Positions 21,979 through 31,364 of a stretch of DNA of 64,000 bases are shown one piece after another (position 1 is the first letter of the stretch; each line of letters starts with the position of its first letter). Source of the stretch: an uncultured Rhodospirillaceae bacterium (GTDB lineage: Bacteria > Pseudomonadota > Alphaproteobacteria > Rhodospirillales > Magnetospirillaceae); assembly GCA_937887565.1 (NCBI GenBank), contig CALABS010000011.1, forward strand, positions 62,001 through 126,000. Reading direction: 5' to 3'. The position numbers were made by a program, and so were the translations under genes. The notes beneath the pieces were generated by a model. The model saw only the letters and a list, made by a program, of their open reading frames with translations, did no database searches and was not told where the DNA came from.

Positions 21979-24524
21979 GCGTCGCCGGCTCCACCGCCCG
22001 CCCGATATGGACGGCGCTGTCGTTCGCCCGCCGCGAGTTGCGCGGCGGCCTCAGGGGGTTCCGCATCCTGGTGGCCTGCCTGGCCCTGGGGGTGGCGGCC
22101 ATCGCCGCCTCGGGGTCGCTCAAGGCCGCCTTCGAGCGCGGACTGGCCGAGGACGCCCGCGCCCTGCTGGGCGGCGATCTCGACCTGCGCCTGTCCCACC
22201 GCCCCGCCGAGCCGGAGCAGCTCGCGGCCCTGGTGGCATTGGGCAGGGTCTCCGCCGGTATCGAGATGCGGGCCATGGCCCATGCCGGCGACGCCCGCCG
22301 CCTGGTCGAGCTGAAGGGCGTCGATGAGCGCTATCCCCTGGTCGGCACGCTCGATCTTTCGCCGGCCCTGACGCCGGTCGACGCGCTGGCCCGCCGCGAC
22401 GGCGCCTGGGGCGCCGCCGCCGATCCCAACCTGCTGTCCGCCCTGGGTCTGAAGCTGGGCGACCGGGTGCGGGTCGGCGAGGCCGAATTCCAATTGCGCG
22501 CCACCATCGTCAAGGAGCCCGACCGCATCGCCACCGCCCTGGCCTTCGGCCCCCGCCTGATGGTGGCGGTCGAGGCGGTGGCCGCCACCGGGTTGATCCA
22601 GCCGGGCAGCCTGATCCGTTATACCTATGCCGTCGACATGGGCGGTCGCGATGCCCCCGCCGCGCGCAAGGAACTCGAGGAGCGCCATCCCGACGCCGGC
22701 TGGCAGATCCGCGATACCTCGAACGCCGCTCCCGGCATCGAGCGCTTCCTCGACAACATGGCCGCCTTCCTGACCCTGGTGGGCCTGACCGCCCTGCTGG
22801 TCGGCGGCATCGGCGTCGCCAACGCGGTCAAGGCCTACCTGGACGGCCGCGTGCCCACCATCGCGGTGCTGAAATGCGTCGGCGCGCCGTCGGCGACCAT
22901 CCTCGCCACCTATGGTCTGCTGGTGGGCGCCCTGTCGCTGGTGGGCGTGCTGGCCGGCCTCGCCGTGGGCGCCCTGCTGCCGGCCCTGGTGGTGGCGGCG
23001 GCCGGCGACGCCCTGCCCCTGGTCGCCCGCGTCGGGCTTTACCCGGTTCCGCTGGCGGTGGCGGCCGCCTTCGGACTGCTGACGGCGGCGACCTTCGCCC
23101 TGTGGCCGCTGGCCCGCGCCAAGGCGGTGCCGGCCACCGCCCTGTTCCGGCATCTGGTGGCGCCGCCGCGCCGCCGGCCCGACGGCGCCGCGCTCGCCGC
23201 CACCGGGCTGGCCGCCATCGCCCTGGCCGCCCTGGCGGTGCTGAGCGCCGACCGCCAGGGTCTGGCCGCCGCCTTCGTTGCCGCCTCGGTCGCCACGCTG
23301 CTGCTGTTCCGGGGCATGGCCTGGGCGGTGTCGCGGCTGGCCGCCCGCGCCGCGCGGCGCCGTTCCGGCCTGACCGCCCATCCCGCCTGGCGGATGGCGC
23401 TGGCCAACCTGCACCGGCCGGGCAGCGCGGTGGTCAGCGTGGTGCTGTCGCTGGGATTGGGCCTGACCGTGCTGGTGGCCGTCGCCCTGACCGAGGGCAA
23501 CCTGGCCCGCCAGTTCGGCGAGCGCCTGCCACGCGAGGCGCCCAGTTTCTTCTTCATCGACATCCAGAACGACCAGGTCGAGGCGTTCGACGCCCTGGTA
23601 CGGACGGCGGCGCCGGACGCCACGGTGGAGCGCGCGCCCATGGTGCGCGGGCGCATCACCCGCATCCAGGGCACCCCGGTGGGCCAGTGGCCGGTGGCGC
23701 CCGAGGCCGAGTGGGCGGTGCGCGGCGACCGGGGGCTGACCGCCGCCGCCGCGCCGCCCGAGGACGCCCGCGTCGTCGCCGGCGCATGGTGGCCGGCCGA
23801 CTACGACGGGCCGCCGCTGGCCTCGGTGGACGCCCGCATCGCCCAGGGCTTCGGCATCGACATCGGCGACACCCTGGGGGTCAACGTGCTGGGCCGCGAG
23901 CTGACGGTGACGGTGGCGAACCTGCGCGAGATCGAATGGTCGTCGCTGAACATGAACTTCACCTTCGTGCTGTCGCCCAACGCGCTGCGCGGCGCCCCGC
24001 ACACCTGGATCGCCACCGTGCACGCCTCCGACGCCGCCGAGGCGGCGGTGGAGCGGGCGGTGACCGACGAACTCGCCAATGTCTCGGCCATCCGGGTCAA
24101 GGAGGCCCTGGAAGGGGCGCGGGAGATGATCGCCAACGCCGATCTGGCGGTTCGGCTGGCGGCCCTGGTCACCCTCGCCGCCGGCGGCCTGGTGCTGGCC
24201 GGGGCGGTGATGGCCGGCCACCAGCGCCGGGTCCGCGAGGCGGTGATCCTCAAGGTGCTGGGAGCCACCAGCGGCGACCTGTGGAAGGCGTGGGTGGTGG
24301 AATTCGGCATCGTCGGCGCCGCCACCGGCCTGGCAGCCGCCGCCATCGGCACCCTGGCCGCCTGGGCGATCCTGGTCCATGTGATGCGCGCCGACTGGAC
24401 CTTCCTGCCCGGCGTGGCGGCGGCGACGCTGGCGGCCTGCGTCGCGGCCAGCCTGGTGACCGGTTTCGCCGGAACCTTCACCGCCCTGCGGGCCAAAGCG
24501 GCGCCCCTGCTGCGCGACGAATAA
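21975..24524 (+). CDS. ABC transporter permease (YbbP type, FtsX-like, two repeats)
   Basis: An 849-residue permease with about ten membrane segments. An N-terminal helix (ILVACLALGVAAIAASGSLK) is followed by a long periplasmic region, then three helices (FLTLVGLTALLVGGIGVANA onwards), a central hydrophobic block, a second periplasmic region and a final three-helix FtsX domain (RLAALVTLAAGGLVLAGAVM; VREAVILKVLGATSGDL). The R-x-A-V-x-K-x-L-G-A motif of FtsX permeases occurs twice (VPTIAVLKCVGAP; VREAVILKVLGAT). This duplicated layout with YbbA and TesA-like neighbours identifies the YbbAP-TesA system, proposed to extract hydrophobic molecules from the membrane for hydrolysis. Confidence 0.92.
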
Positions 24525-24601
24525 GGCGACGCTGTATGGCATTCAGCCTGCGCAGGACGCGCCGCCGTGATTCACCGAGTCAATGACTTCTGGATCGGTG
24601 G

Positions 24602-24763
24602 GGAAAGGCCCCGCTATTTCCTGGCCGACAAGGGCTATGATAGCCGCGCCATCACTCCCGGCGCATCGCCACCCGCTACGACCGAAAGCTCGCCAATTTC
24701 ATGGCCTTCCCCTGCCTCGCGACGCTGGCGGTTCGGCTGCCGATGAATGTCGAATCAGCCTAG
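24602..24763 (+). pseudogene. IS5-family transposase, C-terminal remnant
   Basis: Two pieces of an IS5-type DDE transposase survive in different frames. FLADKGYDSRAI carries the family's DKGYDS motif. RRIATRYDRKLANFMAFPCL with ATLAVRL is the end of the protein, with the R-x-A-T-R-Y-D-K signature. The ~40 codons that normally separate them are missing. It ends convergently with mlaD, sharing bases at the two stop codons. The matching N-terminal stub type appears at 53058, far away. Confidence 0.75.
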
Positions 24764-25680
24764 CGCCGCCCCTCGTCGCCCCGGCGGCCGCCGATCAGCA
24801 CGCCGGGATTGTCGCGCAGCTGGCGGCTGAATTCGTGGAAGTTCCGGGTGGTGGCTTCCAGGTTGTAGGTGATGGAGTCGATGTTGCGCGACACCGCCTG
24901 CAAGGAATAACGCAGGTCCTTGACGGCGGCCGCCACCTCGTCGCGATTGCCGGCCACCATCTTGTCCAGCGAGCCCATCACCGTGTCGAGGCGCCGACGG
25001 GTCTCCTGCAGCCCGGCGGTCAGCTCGGCCACGTTCTCGATGCTTTGCGACAGGCGGGCCGCGTTGGCGTCGTTGACGACCCGGCTTTCCAGCCGCCCCG
25101 ACATCGCCTTGGCGTCGGCGGTCACCGCCAGCAGATTGGCCAGGATCTCGGGCGCCTGGGCCTCGATCATGCCGCCCAGGGCCTCGACCTGGCGGGTGAC
25201 GGTGCCGAGCAGCGGCTTCAAGGCGTTCTGGTTCAGGTCGGCGACCTGGCCGGCGACCTCGTTCATCACCGCGAAGATGTTGGCCGAGGGACCGCTGGCG
25301 ATCTGGGCGCCGGGCGGCAGCATCTCGTCCGAGGCGCCGCCCCGGATGTCGATGGCCACCGCCGCCAGGATGCCCGAGGCCGCGACGCGGGCCACCGAGT
25401 CCTTGGGGATGGCCCAGCCCTCGCGGATGGACATCACCACCCGGAAGCGGGTGTCGGTCTCGGCGCGGATGGGCTCGATGTCCTCGACCTGGCCGACCAC
25501 GAAGCCCTCGTAAGTCACCTTGGTGCCGTACTTGACGCCGGTGACGTTGGTGAACACCGCGTAATAGCGGTCGATGGCGCCGGTGCGACCGGTCAACAGC
25601 GCGATGCTGACCGCCAGCGCCACCAGCATGACGATGACGAACGCGCCCACCACGGCGTAGTTGATGCGGGCATCCCTCAT
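24760..25680 (-). CDS. mlaD: MlaD-family lipid transport protein (MCE domain)
   Basis: A 306-residue protein anchored by one N-terminal helix (INYAVVGAFVIVMLVALAVS). The MCE domain follows: YYAVFTNVTGVKYGTKVTYE, GFVVGQVEDIEPI and VRVAASGILAAVAIDIRGGA-like segments, with G-x-x-V-x-Y-x-G-x-x-V-G-x-V. The C-terminal half is a long helical region (LNQNALKPLL to RNFHEFSRQLRDNPGVLIGG), the hydrophobic-tunnel or coiled part of Mla and Yrb proteins. MlaD sits on the periplasmic side of MlaEF and conducts phospholipids. It is the last of six genes joined by 4-bp overlaps. Confidence 0.93.
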   Translation of the reverse strand: MRDARINYAVVGAFVIVMLVALAVSIALLTGRTGAIDRYYAVFTNVTGVKYGTKVTYEGFVVGQVEDIEPIRAETDTRFRVVMSIREGWAIPKDSVARVAASGILAAVAIDIRGGASDEMLPPGAQIASGPSANIFAVMNEVAGQVADLNQNALKPLLGTVTRQVEALGGMIEAQAPEILANLLAVTADAKAMSGRLESRVVNDANAARLSQSIENVAELTAGLQETRRRLDTVMGSLDKMVAGNRDEVAAAVKDLRYSLQAVSRNIDSITYNLEATTRNFHEFSRQLRDNPGVLIGGRRGDEGRR

Positions 25681-26483
25681 ATGCGGTCCTTCTTCTTCTC
25701 GCCCAGCAGGCGCTTCAGATAGGCGTCGGGGTCGATCTCGGCTTCCTCGGTGCGCCGGTTGAGCAGGTTCTGGATGCGCTCGTTGGGAGAGGTGCGGATG
25801 GCGTCCACCGTATCGAGCGCCAGCACCTCGCCCTTGTCCAGCATGCAGATGCGGTCGGCGATCTTGAAGGCGGATTCCAGGTCGTGGGTCACCACCACGA
25901 TGCTCATGCCCATGGCGTCGCGCAAGCGCAGGATCAAGTCATCGATGCTGGCCGCGACCACCGGGTCGAGGCCGGCCGAGGGCTCGTCGCAGAACAGCAG
26001 CCTCGGGTCCATGACGATGGCCCGCGCCAGGGCGGCGCGCTTGATCATGCCGCCCGACAGCTCCGACGGCATCAGGTCCTCGAAGCCGGCCAGGCTGACC
26101 ACCTCCAGCTTGAGGCGGGTGACGATGCCGATGGTGGTGACGTCGAGCTTGGTGTGCTCGCGCAGCGGCAGGGCGATGTTCTCGCCCACCGTCATCGAGC
26201 TGAACAGGGCGCCGCCCTGGAAGGCGACGCCGATCCTGGTGCGCAGTTCCTGCAGCTCCAGCGGGTCGATGGCGTTGATGTCCTTGCCCAGGACGCGCAC
26301 CGTCCCCGAGGTCGGGGTCAGCAATCCCAGCAGGTGGTTGAGCAGCGTCGTCTTGCCCGACCCCGACCCGCCCATGATCACCAGGATCTCGCCCTCGTTG
26401 ACGTCCAGCGAGACGTTCCTGAGGATCTGTCGGCTGCCGTAATGGGTGACGAGGTTCCGCACCTCGATGGCGGGGGAGGTCAT
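25677..26483 (-). CDS. mlaF: MlaF-family lipid transporter ATPase
   Basis: A 268-residue ABC ATPase. Walker A is GGSGSGKTTLL, the Q-loop region is IGVAFQGGALFSSMTVGENI, the signature is ELSGGMIKRAALARAI, Walker B is LLFCDEPSAGLDPV and the H-loop is VTHDLES. The SGGM-x-K-R signature is diagnostic of MlaF-type lipid importers or exporters. The C-terminal tail (RTEEAEIDPDAYLKRLLGEK) is longer than a bare ATPase, like the MlaF extension that reaches the neighbouring subunit. Overlaps mlaE and mlaD by 4 bp each. Confidence 0.95.
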   Translation of the reverse strand: MTSPAIEVRNLVTHYGSRQILRNVSLDVNEGEILVIMGGSGSGKTTLLNHLLGLLTPTSGTVRVLGKDINAIDPLELQELRTRIGVAFQGGALFSSMTVGENIALPLREHTKLDVTTIGIVTRLKLEVVSLAGFEDLMPSELSGGMIKRAALARAIVMDPRLLFCDEPSAGLDPVVAASIDDLILRLRDAMGMSIVVVTHDLESAFKIADRICMLDKGEVLALDTVDAIRTSPNERIQNLLNRRTEEAEIDPDAYLKRLLGEKKKDRI

Positions 26484-27286
26484 CGCGTCACCATGAAGGC
26501 GAAGACCATGTCGGTGATGACGATGGCCGAGATGGCGTGGACCACCGAGCGGGTGGTCATCCGTCCGACGCCCTCGGCGCCGCCGGTCACCGAGGCGCCG
26601 TTGATCACCCCCACCACGGTGACCAGCACCGCGAAGATGCAGCTTTTCGCCAGGCCGTGCAGCAGGTCGTTGAGCTTCAACAGCGTGATGACCTCGTCCA
26701 CATAGGCCGCCAGCGAGGTCTGCAGTTCGGCCGAAACGTAAAGGCCGGCGGCGACCAGCGCCACCAGGTCGGCCCACAGGGTCAGGAGCGGCAGCATCAC
26801 CACCATGGCTACCAGGGCGGGGACCACCAGGAACCGCACCGGCGAGATGCCCATCACCGTCAGCGAGTCGATCTCCTGGTTGATGCGCATGGTGCCCAGC
26901 CGCGCCGCCAGCGCCGAGCCCGAGCGGCCGGCCACCAGGATGCCGGTGATCAGGGGCGAGAACTCGCGCACCGTCGACAGCGCGATGCCCAGCGTCACCC
27001 GACTCTCGGCGCCGAAGGTGCGCAGCGTGTAGATGCCCTGGATGGCCAGCATCATGCCGATGGTGGCGGCCAGCATGGTGATGATGGGCACCGCCGCGAT
27101 GCCGATGTCCATGGCCTGGGCGAAGATGGCCGACAGCCGCACCGGCTGGCGCCGCGCCCGCCCCATGACCAGCCAGAACAGCGATTCCCCCACCAGCGCC
27201 GCCGCGAAGCCGAATTCGGACACGCCGCGGCTGACGTAGCGGCCCAGGCGGTCAAGCGCGTCGACGATGCGCGCCACCGCCCTCAC
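26480..27286 (-). CDS. mlaE: MlaE-family lipid transporter permease
   Basis: A 268-residue permease starting at GTG, inside the GTGA overlap with the STAS gene. Five to six helices are visible, with the family landmarks FAQAMDIGIAAVPIITMLAA, ESRVTLGIALSTVREFSPLI, TGILVAGRSGSALAARLGTM, and NQEIDSLTVMGISPVRFLVV-PALVAM. The E-F-x-P-x-x-T-x-x-x-x-A-G-R-x-G-S-x-x-A-A and E-I-D-x-L-x-x-M-G motifs define MlaE/YrbE. It should form the membrane core with MlaF and MlaD. Confidence 0.95.
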   Translation of the reverse strand: MRAVARIVDALDRLGRYVSRGVSEFGFAAALVGESLFWLVMGRARRQPVRLSAIFAQAMDIGIAAVPIITMLAATIGMMLAIQGIYTLRTFGAESRVTLGIALSTVREFSPLITGILVAGRSGSALAARLGTMRINQEIDSLTVMGISPVRFLVVPALVAMVVMLPLLTLWADLVALVAAGLYVSAELQTSLAAYVDEVITLLKLNDLLHGLAKSCIFAVLVTVVGVINGASVTGGAEGVGRMTTRSVVHAISAIVITDMVFAFMVTR

Positions 27287-27609
27287 CCCCCCAACGCCGC
27301 GTCCACCGAGTCGGCAATGGCGAACACCTTGTCCAGGCGGGCCAGTTGCAGCACCCGCATGGCCGGCGAGCTGACCGCCACCAGGGTGAGCCGGTTGGCG
27401 TTCTTGCGCGACATCTGATAGGCCTCGACCAGGCTGGCGATGCCCGACGAATCGATATAGGCGACCCGGCTCATGTCGACCAGGACGTCGCGGCGCTCCA
27501 GCATCAGTTCCATCAGCAGCTTGCGCAGCCTGGGACTATGGCCGAGATCGACCTCGCCCTGCAGTTCGACCACCACCGTGCCGTTCACCTCGCGGGTTTG
27601 CATGTTCAT
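27283..27609 (-). CDS. STAS-domain protein (MlaB-like / anti-anti-sigma type)
   Basis: A 108-residue single STAS domain: VNGTVVVELQGEVDLGHSPR, LVDMSRVAYIDSSGIASLVE, LTLVAVSSPAMRVLQLARLD. The phosphorylation site region reads D53-S-S-G56, as in SpoIIAA and RsbV, whereas E. coli MlaB has no such double serine to my knowledge. Position between an RsbW-like kinase gene and mlaE, with 4-bp overlaps on both sides, means it could be both the MlaB subunit of the transporter and the switch protein of the signalling module. Which role dominates cannot be decided from sequence. Confidence 0.88.
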   Translation of the reverse strand: MNMQTREVNGTVVVELQGEVDLGHSPRLRKLLMELMLERRDVLVDMSRVAYIDSSGIASLVEAYQMSRKNANRLTLVAVSSPAMRVLQLARLDKVFAIADSVDAALGG

Positions 27610-28013
27610 GGCTCGCCGATCCGTTTCGTCATCTGCAACAGGTTGCCCGCCCCCTCCGGAGGCGGCAGGAACGCCACCTCGTCCATGACGGCGCGGATGA
27701 AATGGGTGCCCAGTCCGCCGGGGCGCAGCTCGTCGAGCGGGCGCGGCCGGATGGCGGCGGGGTCCACCGGCGGCGCGAAGTCGATCAGCCGCACCACCAG
27801 GGCGCCGGGGCGGCACTCCAGCTGGACGCGGATGTCGCCATCGCCGCCCTTGTAGGCATGGCGGATGATGTTCTGGCAGGCCTCGTCGACGGCCAGCACC
27901 ACGTCGTGGACGGTGTCGGGGTCGCAGCCGGCGGTGTCCGCCGCCTCGCCGATCGCGCGGCGGATGTCGCACAGGCGGTCGGGGCGGGCGGGAAAGACCC
28001 GGTCCAGCATCAT
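27606..28013 (-). CDS. RsbW/SpoIIAB-like serine kinase (HATPase_c_2)
   Basis: A 135-residue GHKL ATPase without other domains. The N box is HDVVLAVDEACQNIIRHAYK, the G1-like region is LVVRLIDFAPPVDPAAIRP, and the G2-like lid is RPGGLGTHFIRAVMDEVAFL. These are the features of anti-sigma-factor kinases that phosphorylate STAS antagonists. The adjacent STAS and PP2C genes supply the expected substrate and phosphatase. No sigma factor gene lies nearby, so its target may not be a sigma factor. Confidence 0.9.
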   Translation of the reverse strand: MMLDRVFPARPDRLCDIRRAIGEAADTAGCDPDTVHDVVLAVDEACQNIIRHAYKGGDGDIRVQLECRPGALVVRLIDFAPPVDPAAIRPRPLDELRPGGLGTHFIRAVMDEVAFLPPPEGAGNLLQMTKRIGEP

Positions 28014-29281
28014 CGGCGGTCCTCCACCACCACCATGGTGAGGTCGTCCCGCAGCGCCAGCCCGTCGCGGGCGACGTCGGCCAGCACCGCCTCCAGCCGT
28101 TCGGGACAGGGCAGCGCGGCGTGGCGGGCCAGCAGCGTCTCGACCCCCTCGCCGCCCAGCATGGCGCCGCCGGCATCCTTGGCCTCGCTGAGGCCGTCGG
28201 TGAACAGATAGAGCGCGCCGCCGTCCAGGTCGACGACGCTCTCGGGGCAGCCGTCGGCGAACAGTTCCGGCAGCACGCCCAAGGGCGGCATACCGTCCTC
28301 GATCCGCTCGAAACGACCATCCGGGGTCAGCACCAGCGGCGGCTCGTGGCCGGCATTGGCCAGCACCACGCGGCCGGTGGCGGTGTCGAGGATCCCCGCC
28401 ACCATGGTCACGAACATGCCCGAGGCGTTAGTCTCGGCCAATTCGGCGTCGATGGCCGCCAGCACCGCGCCGGGGCCGTCGATGCGCTTGGCGAGGCAGC
28501 GGAACAGGCTGGCCGTCTTGGCCATCAGCAGCGCCGCGTTCATGCCCTTGCCCGACACGTCGCCGATGGCGAAGGCCATCCGGCCGCCGGGCAACTCCAC
28601 CACGTCGAAGAAGTCGCCCGACACCACCCGGGCGGCCAGGTTGACCCCGTGCACCGGGAAGTCGGCATGGCGGCGGGGAGGCAGCATGGCGCGCTGGATG
28701 TCGGCGGCCAGCATCAGTTCGCGCCTGAGCGACTCCTGCTCGACCATGGCGGCGGCCATGCGGGCATTGACCATGGCCAGCGCCGCCGAGGCGGCCAGCG
28801 TCTGCAGCAGCCGGCTGTCGGCGGGGTCGAAACTGCCGCCGCCCTTCTTGTTGAACAGTTCGATGGCGCCCAGGCGCTCGTCGTGGACCGACAACGGCGC
28901 GCACAGGATCGAGCGCGTCACGAAGCCGGTGTCCTGGTCGACCACGGCGGCGAAGTCCGGGTCCTGGCGGGTATCCTTGACCAGTTGCGGCGCGTTATGG
29001 TCCACCGTCCGCCACACGATACCCTGCCCCTTGGGCAGCCTGAGCCCGGTGACGTCGGTCGGGCCACAGCACGCCCGGCACACCAGCTCCCCGGTAAACG
29101 TGTCGAGCACGAACAGCGACGCCGCCTCGGCGCCCATGCGGAGCGCGACGCGGTCAAGGCCGCGCCGCAGGGTCTCCTCGATATCGCGCGAACGCGCGAA
29201 ATCGGCCGTCATCTCGGCGATCAGGTCGAGATCATCGGCCAGCGGCGGCGGCAGATCGGATCGTTTTTCAACGATTTGCAT
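28010..29281 (-). CDS. GAF-domain PP2C phosphatase (RsbU/SpoIIE type)
   Basis: A 423-residue protein. A GAF domain covers about residues 20-180 (DIEETLRRGLDRVALRMGAE, ELVCRACCGPTDVTGLRLPK, RSILCAPLSVHDERLGAIEL). A helical linker (ALAMVNARMAAAMVEQESLR, then LAADIQRAMLPP, a known SpoIIE linker sequence) leads to the phosphatase. Metal ligands are in VSGDFFDVV, AIGDVSGKGMNAALLMA and DDLTMVVVE. It should dephosphorylate the STAS protein in response to whatever GAF binds. The chosen start is ATG 29281; ATG 29359 would add 26 residues, and neither has a strong ribosome site. First gene of the six-gene mla operon. Confidence 0.9.
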   Translation of the reverse strand: MQIVEKRSDLPPPLADDLDLIAEMTADFARSRDIEETLRRGLDRVALRMGAEAASLFVLDTFTGELVCRACCGPTDVTGLRLPKGQGIVWRTVDHNAPQLVKDTRQDPDFAAVVDQDTGFVTRSILCAPLSVHDERLGAIELFNKKGGGSFDPADSRLLQTLAASAALAMVNARMAAAMVEQESLRRELMLAADIQRAMLPPRRHADFPVHGVNLAARVVSGDFFDVVELPGGRMAFAIGDVSGKGMNAALLMAKTASLFRCLAKRIDGPGAVLAAIDAELAETNASGMFVTMVAGILDTATGRVVLANAGHEPPLVLTPDGRFERIEDGMPPLGVLPELFADGCPESVVDLDGGALYLFTDGLSEAKDAGGAMLGGEGVETLLARHAALPCPERLEAVLADVARDGLALRDDLTMVVVEDRR

Positions 29282-29435
29282 CAAGACATCATCGACTCGT
29301 TCGCCGCCGGCGTCAAAACCCTTCGCGCCTTGGGGGCGGTGGTGAATTTTTCGTTGCATGCGGCGGCACGAATTGACTTCGACGCACAGGAAGTCGATTC
29401 ATGGCGCGCAATCGGGCAGTCCCAGAGGGCGAACC

Positions 29436-31301
29436 ATGTACAGCTCGTCCACAGTCGTCGGAGAGGCCCACCGGGCGGCGCGATCCGCCCGGGTGCTCAG
29501 CCGCGACCACCGCCCGTTCCCGCTTCCCGGCCGGCCGTCGGCCGAGCCGTCCGACGACCACTGGAACGAGATCATCGCCACCCTGGACATCGCCTTCCAG
29601 CCGGTGGTCAACATCCATACCGGCGCCTGCTACGGCTACGAGGCGCTGCTGCGCAACACCGAGGAGGCGGGCTTCGAGGGAATCGCCGACTTCTTCGACC
29701 GCTGCCATGCCCTGGGCATCCTGGCCGACGTCGAGATGGTGCTGCGCGAGAAGGCGGTGGCCAAGTTCGTCAGCCTGGACCACCACCGTCAGGTCAAGCT
29801 GTTCCTGAACCTGGACAACCGCAGCCTGGGCGTCGACGACGCATTGGCGCGACGCACCGCCGAGATGCTGACCCATTACGGCCTGGACGAGAGCGTGGTG
29901 GTGTTCGAGATCTCGGAACGCCACCCGCTGGGCGCCCCGGAGCGGGCCACCTCGACCCTGGCTCCCTGCAAGCAGGCCAACTTCCGCATCGCCATCGACG
30001 ACTTCGGCACTGGGTTCTCGGGCTTGCAGATGCTGTACTTCACCGAGCCCGACTTCCTGAAGATCGACCGCTTCTTCGTCTCGGACATCGCCAACGATTC
30101 GAAGAAGAAGCTTTTCCTGGGCCAGATCGTCAACATCGCCCACATGCTGGGCGTCGTCGTCCTGGCGGAGGGCGTCGAGACCGAGCGCGAATACTTCACC
30201 TGCAAGGATATCGGCTGCGACCTCATCCAGGGCTTCATGGTGCAGCGGCCGACCCGCGACGTCGGCCTGTTGCTGCCCCGCTATCCGGAGGTCGAGGCGC
30301 TGGCGCGGCGCGAGCGGCGTGCCCTGGTGTCGGACCAGAAGCTGATCGGCGACCAGGCCACCTTCGTCACGCCCATCCGGCTGGATGCCAGCATGGAGAT
30401 GGTGTTCGAGCGCTTCCGCGCCGACAAGTCGCTGACCTTCTTCCCGGTGGTCGACGAATCCGGCGAGCCGGTGGGGATCGTGCGCGAGAAGGAGCTCAAG
30501 GACTACACCTACTCCCTCTACGGCAAGGCGCTGATCTCCAACAAGGCCTACGGGCGCAAGCTCAAGGACTTCGTGGTCCGCTGCCCCATGGCCGACATCA
30601 ACACCAAGGCAGAGAGCATCCTGCAGGCCTATTCGGCGGTGGAGAACTCGGAAGGGATCATCATCGTCGACGGCATGAAGTATGTGGGCTTCCTGTCGGC
30701 GCACTCGCTGCTCAGGGTCATCAACGAGAAGAACCTCGCCGCGGCGCGGGACCAGAACCCGCTGACCAAGCTGCCCGGCAACAACGTGATCCACGAATAC
30801 GTTTCCGAGACCCTGGGCGCCGTCGAGTGCGGGGCGGTGCTGGCCTATTTCGATTTCGACAACTTCAAGCCCTTCAACGACAAGTACGGCTTCCGCCTGG
30901 GCGACCGCGCCATCCTCTTGTTCGCGGAATCCCTGGCGCGGGCGCTGCCGCGCGACACCTGCTTCGCCGGCCATGTGGGCGGCGACGACTTCTTCGCCGG
31001 ATTCCGGGCGGTGGAGTTCGAGGACGCCATGGCGATGTGCCGCGAGATCGTCGAGGCCTTCCGTCGCGACGTCGAAAGCTTCTATGACGACGACACCCGC
31101 CGGGCCGGCCACATTCTCGGCCACGACCGGCTGGGCAACCAGGTGCGCTTCCCGCTGATGACGGTGTCGGCGGCGGTGGTTCAGCTGCCCGCCGGCCGGC
31201 CGGTCCACAGCGTGGACGAGGTGAGCGAGCTGATCGCCCACCTGAAGAAGGAGGCCAAGAACAATCCCGACCGGCTGTGCGCCGGAACCTTGGTGCGCTG
31301 A
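29436..31301 (+). CDS. EAL-CBS-GGDEF cyclic-di-GMP protein
   Basis: A 621-residue soluble protein. The EAL domain (~50-290) has YEALL, NLDNRSLG, IDDFGTGFSGL, FLKIDRFFV, LAEGVETE and QGFMVQRP, so the phosphodiesterase residues look intact. Two CBS-like repeats follow (FFPVVDESGEPVGIVREKEL; GIIIVDGMKYVGFLSAHSLL). The C-terminal GGDEF (~440-600) has DPLTKLPGN-like NPLTKLPGNNVI, FDFDNFKPFNDKYGFRLGDR and GHVGGDDFFAGF; the GGDDF variant may still be active. It fits the known family with c-di-GMP PDE fused through CBS to a DGC. It is divergent from the GAF-PP2C gene. Confidence 0.93.
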   Translation: MYSSSTVVGEAHRAARSARVLSRDHRPFPLPGRPSAEPSDDHWNEIIATLDIAFQPVVNIHTGACYGYEALLRNTEEAGFEGIADFFDRCHALGILADVEMVLREKAVAKFVSLDHHRQVKLFLNLDNRSLGVDDALARRTAEMLTHYGLDESVVVFEISERHPLGAPERATSTLAPCKQANFRIAIDDFGTGFSGLQMLYFTEPDFLKIDRFFVSDIANDSKKKLFLGQIVNIAHMLGVVVLAEGVETEREYFTCKDIGCDLIQGFMVQRPTRDVGLLLPRYPEVEALARRERRALVSDQKLIGDQATFVTPIRLDASMEMVFERFRADKSLTFFPVVDESGEPVGIVREKELKDYTYSLYGKALISNKAYGRKLKDFVVRCPMADINTKAESILQAYSAVENSEGIIIVDGMKYVGFLSAHSLLRVINEKNLAAARDQNPLTKLPGNNVIHEYVSETLGAVECGAVLAYFDFDNFKPFNDKYGFRLGDRAILLFAESLARALPRDTCFAGHVGGDDFFAGFRAVEFEDAMAMCREIVEAFRRDVESFYDDDTRRAGHILGHDRLGNQVRFPLMTVSAAVVQLPAGRPVHSVDEVSELIAHLKKEAKNNPDRLCAGTLVR

Positions 31302-31364
31302 GACTGGACCGTTCCCCCGGTCATCGCTAATGTGGCGCCCAAATCCGAAGCGATCCGGTGTGGA

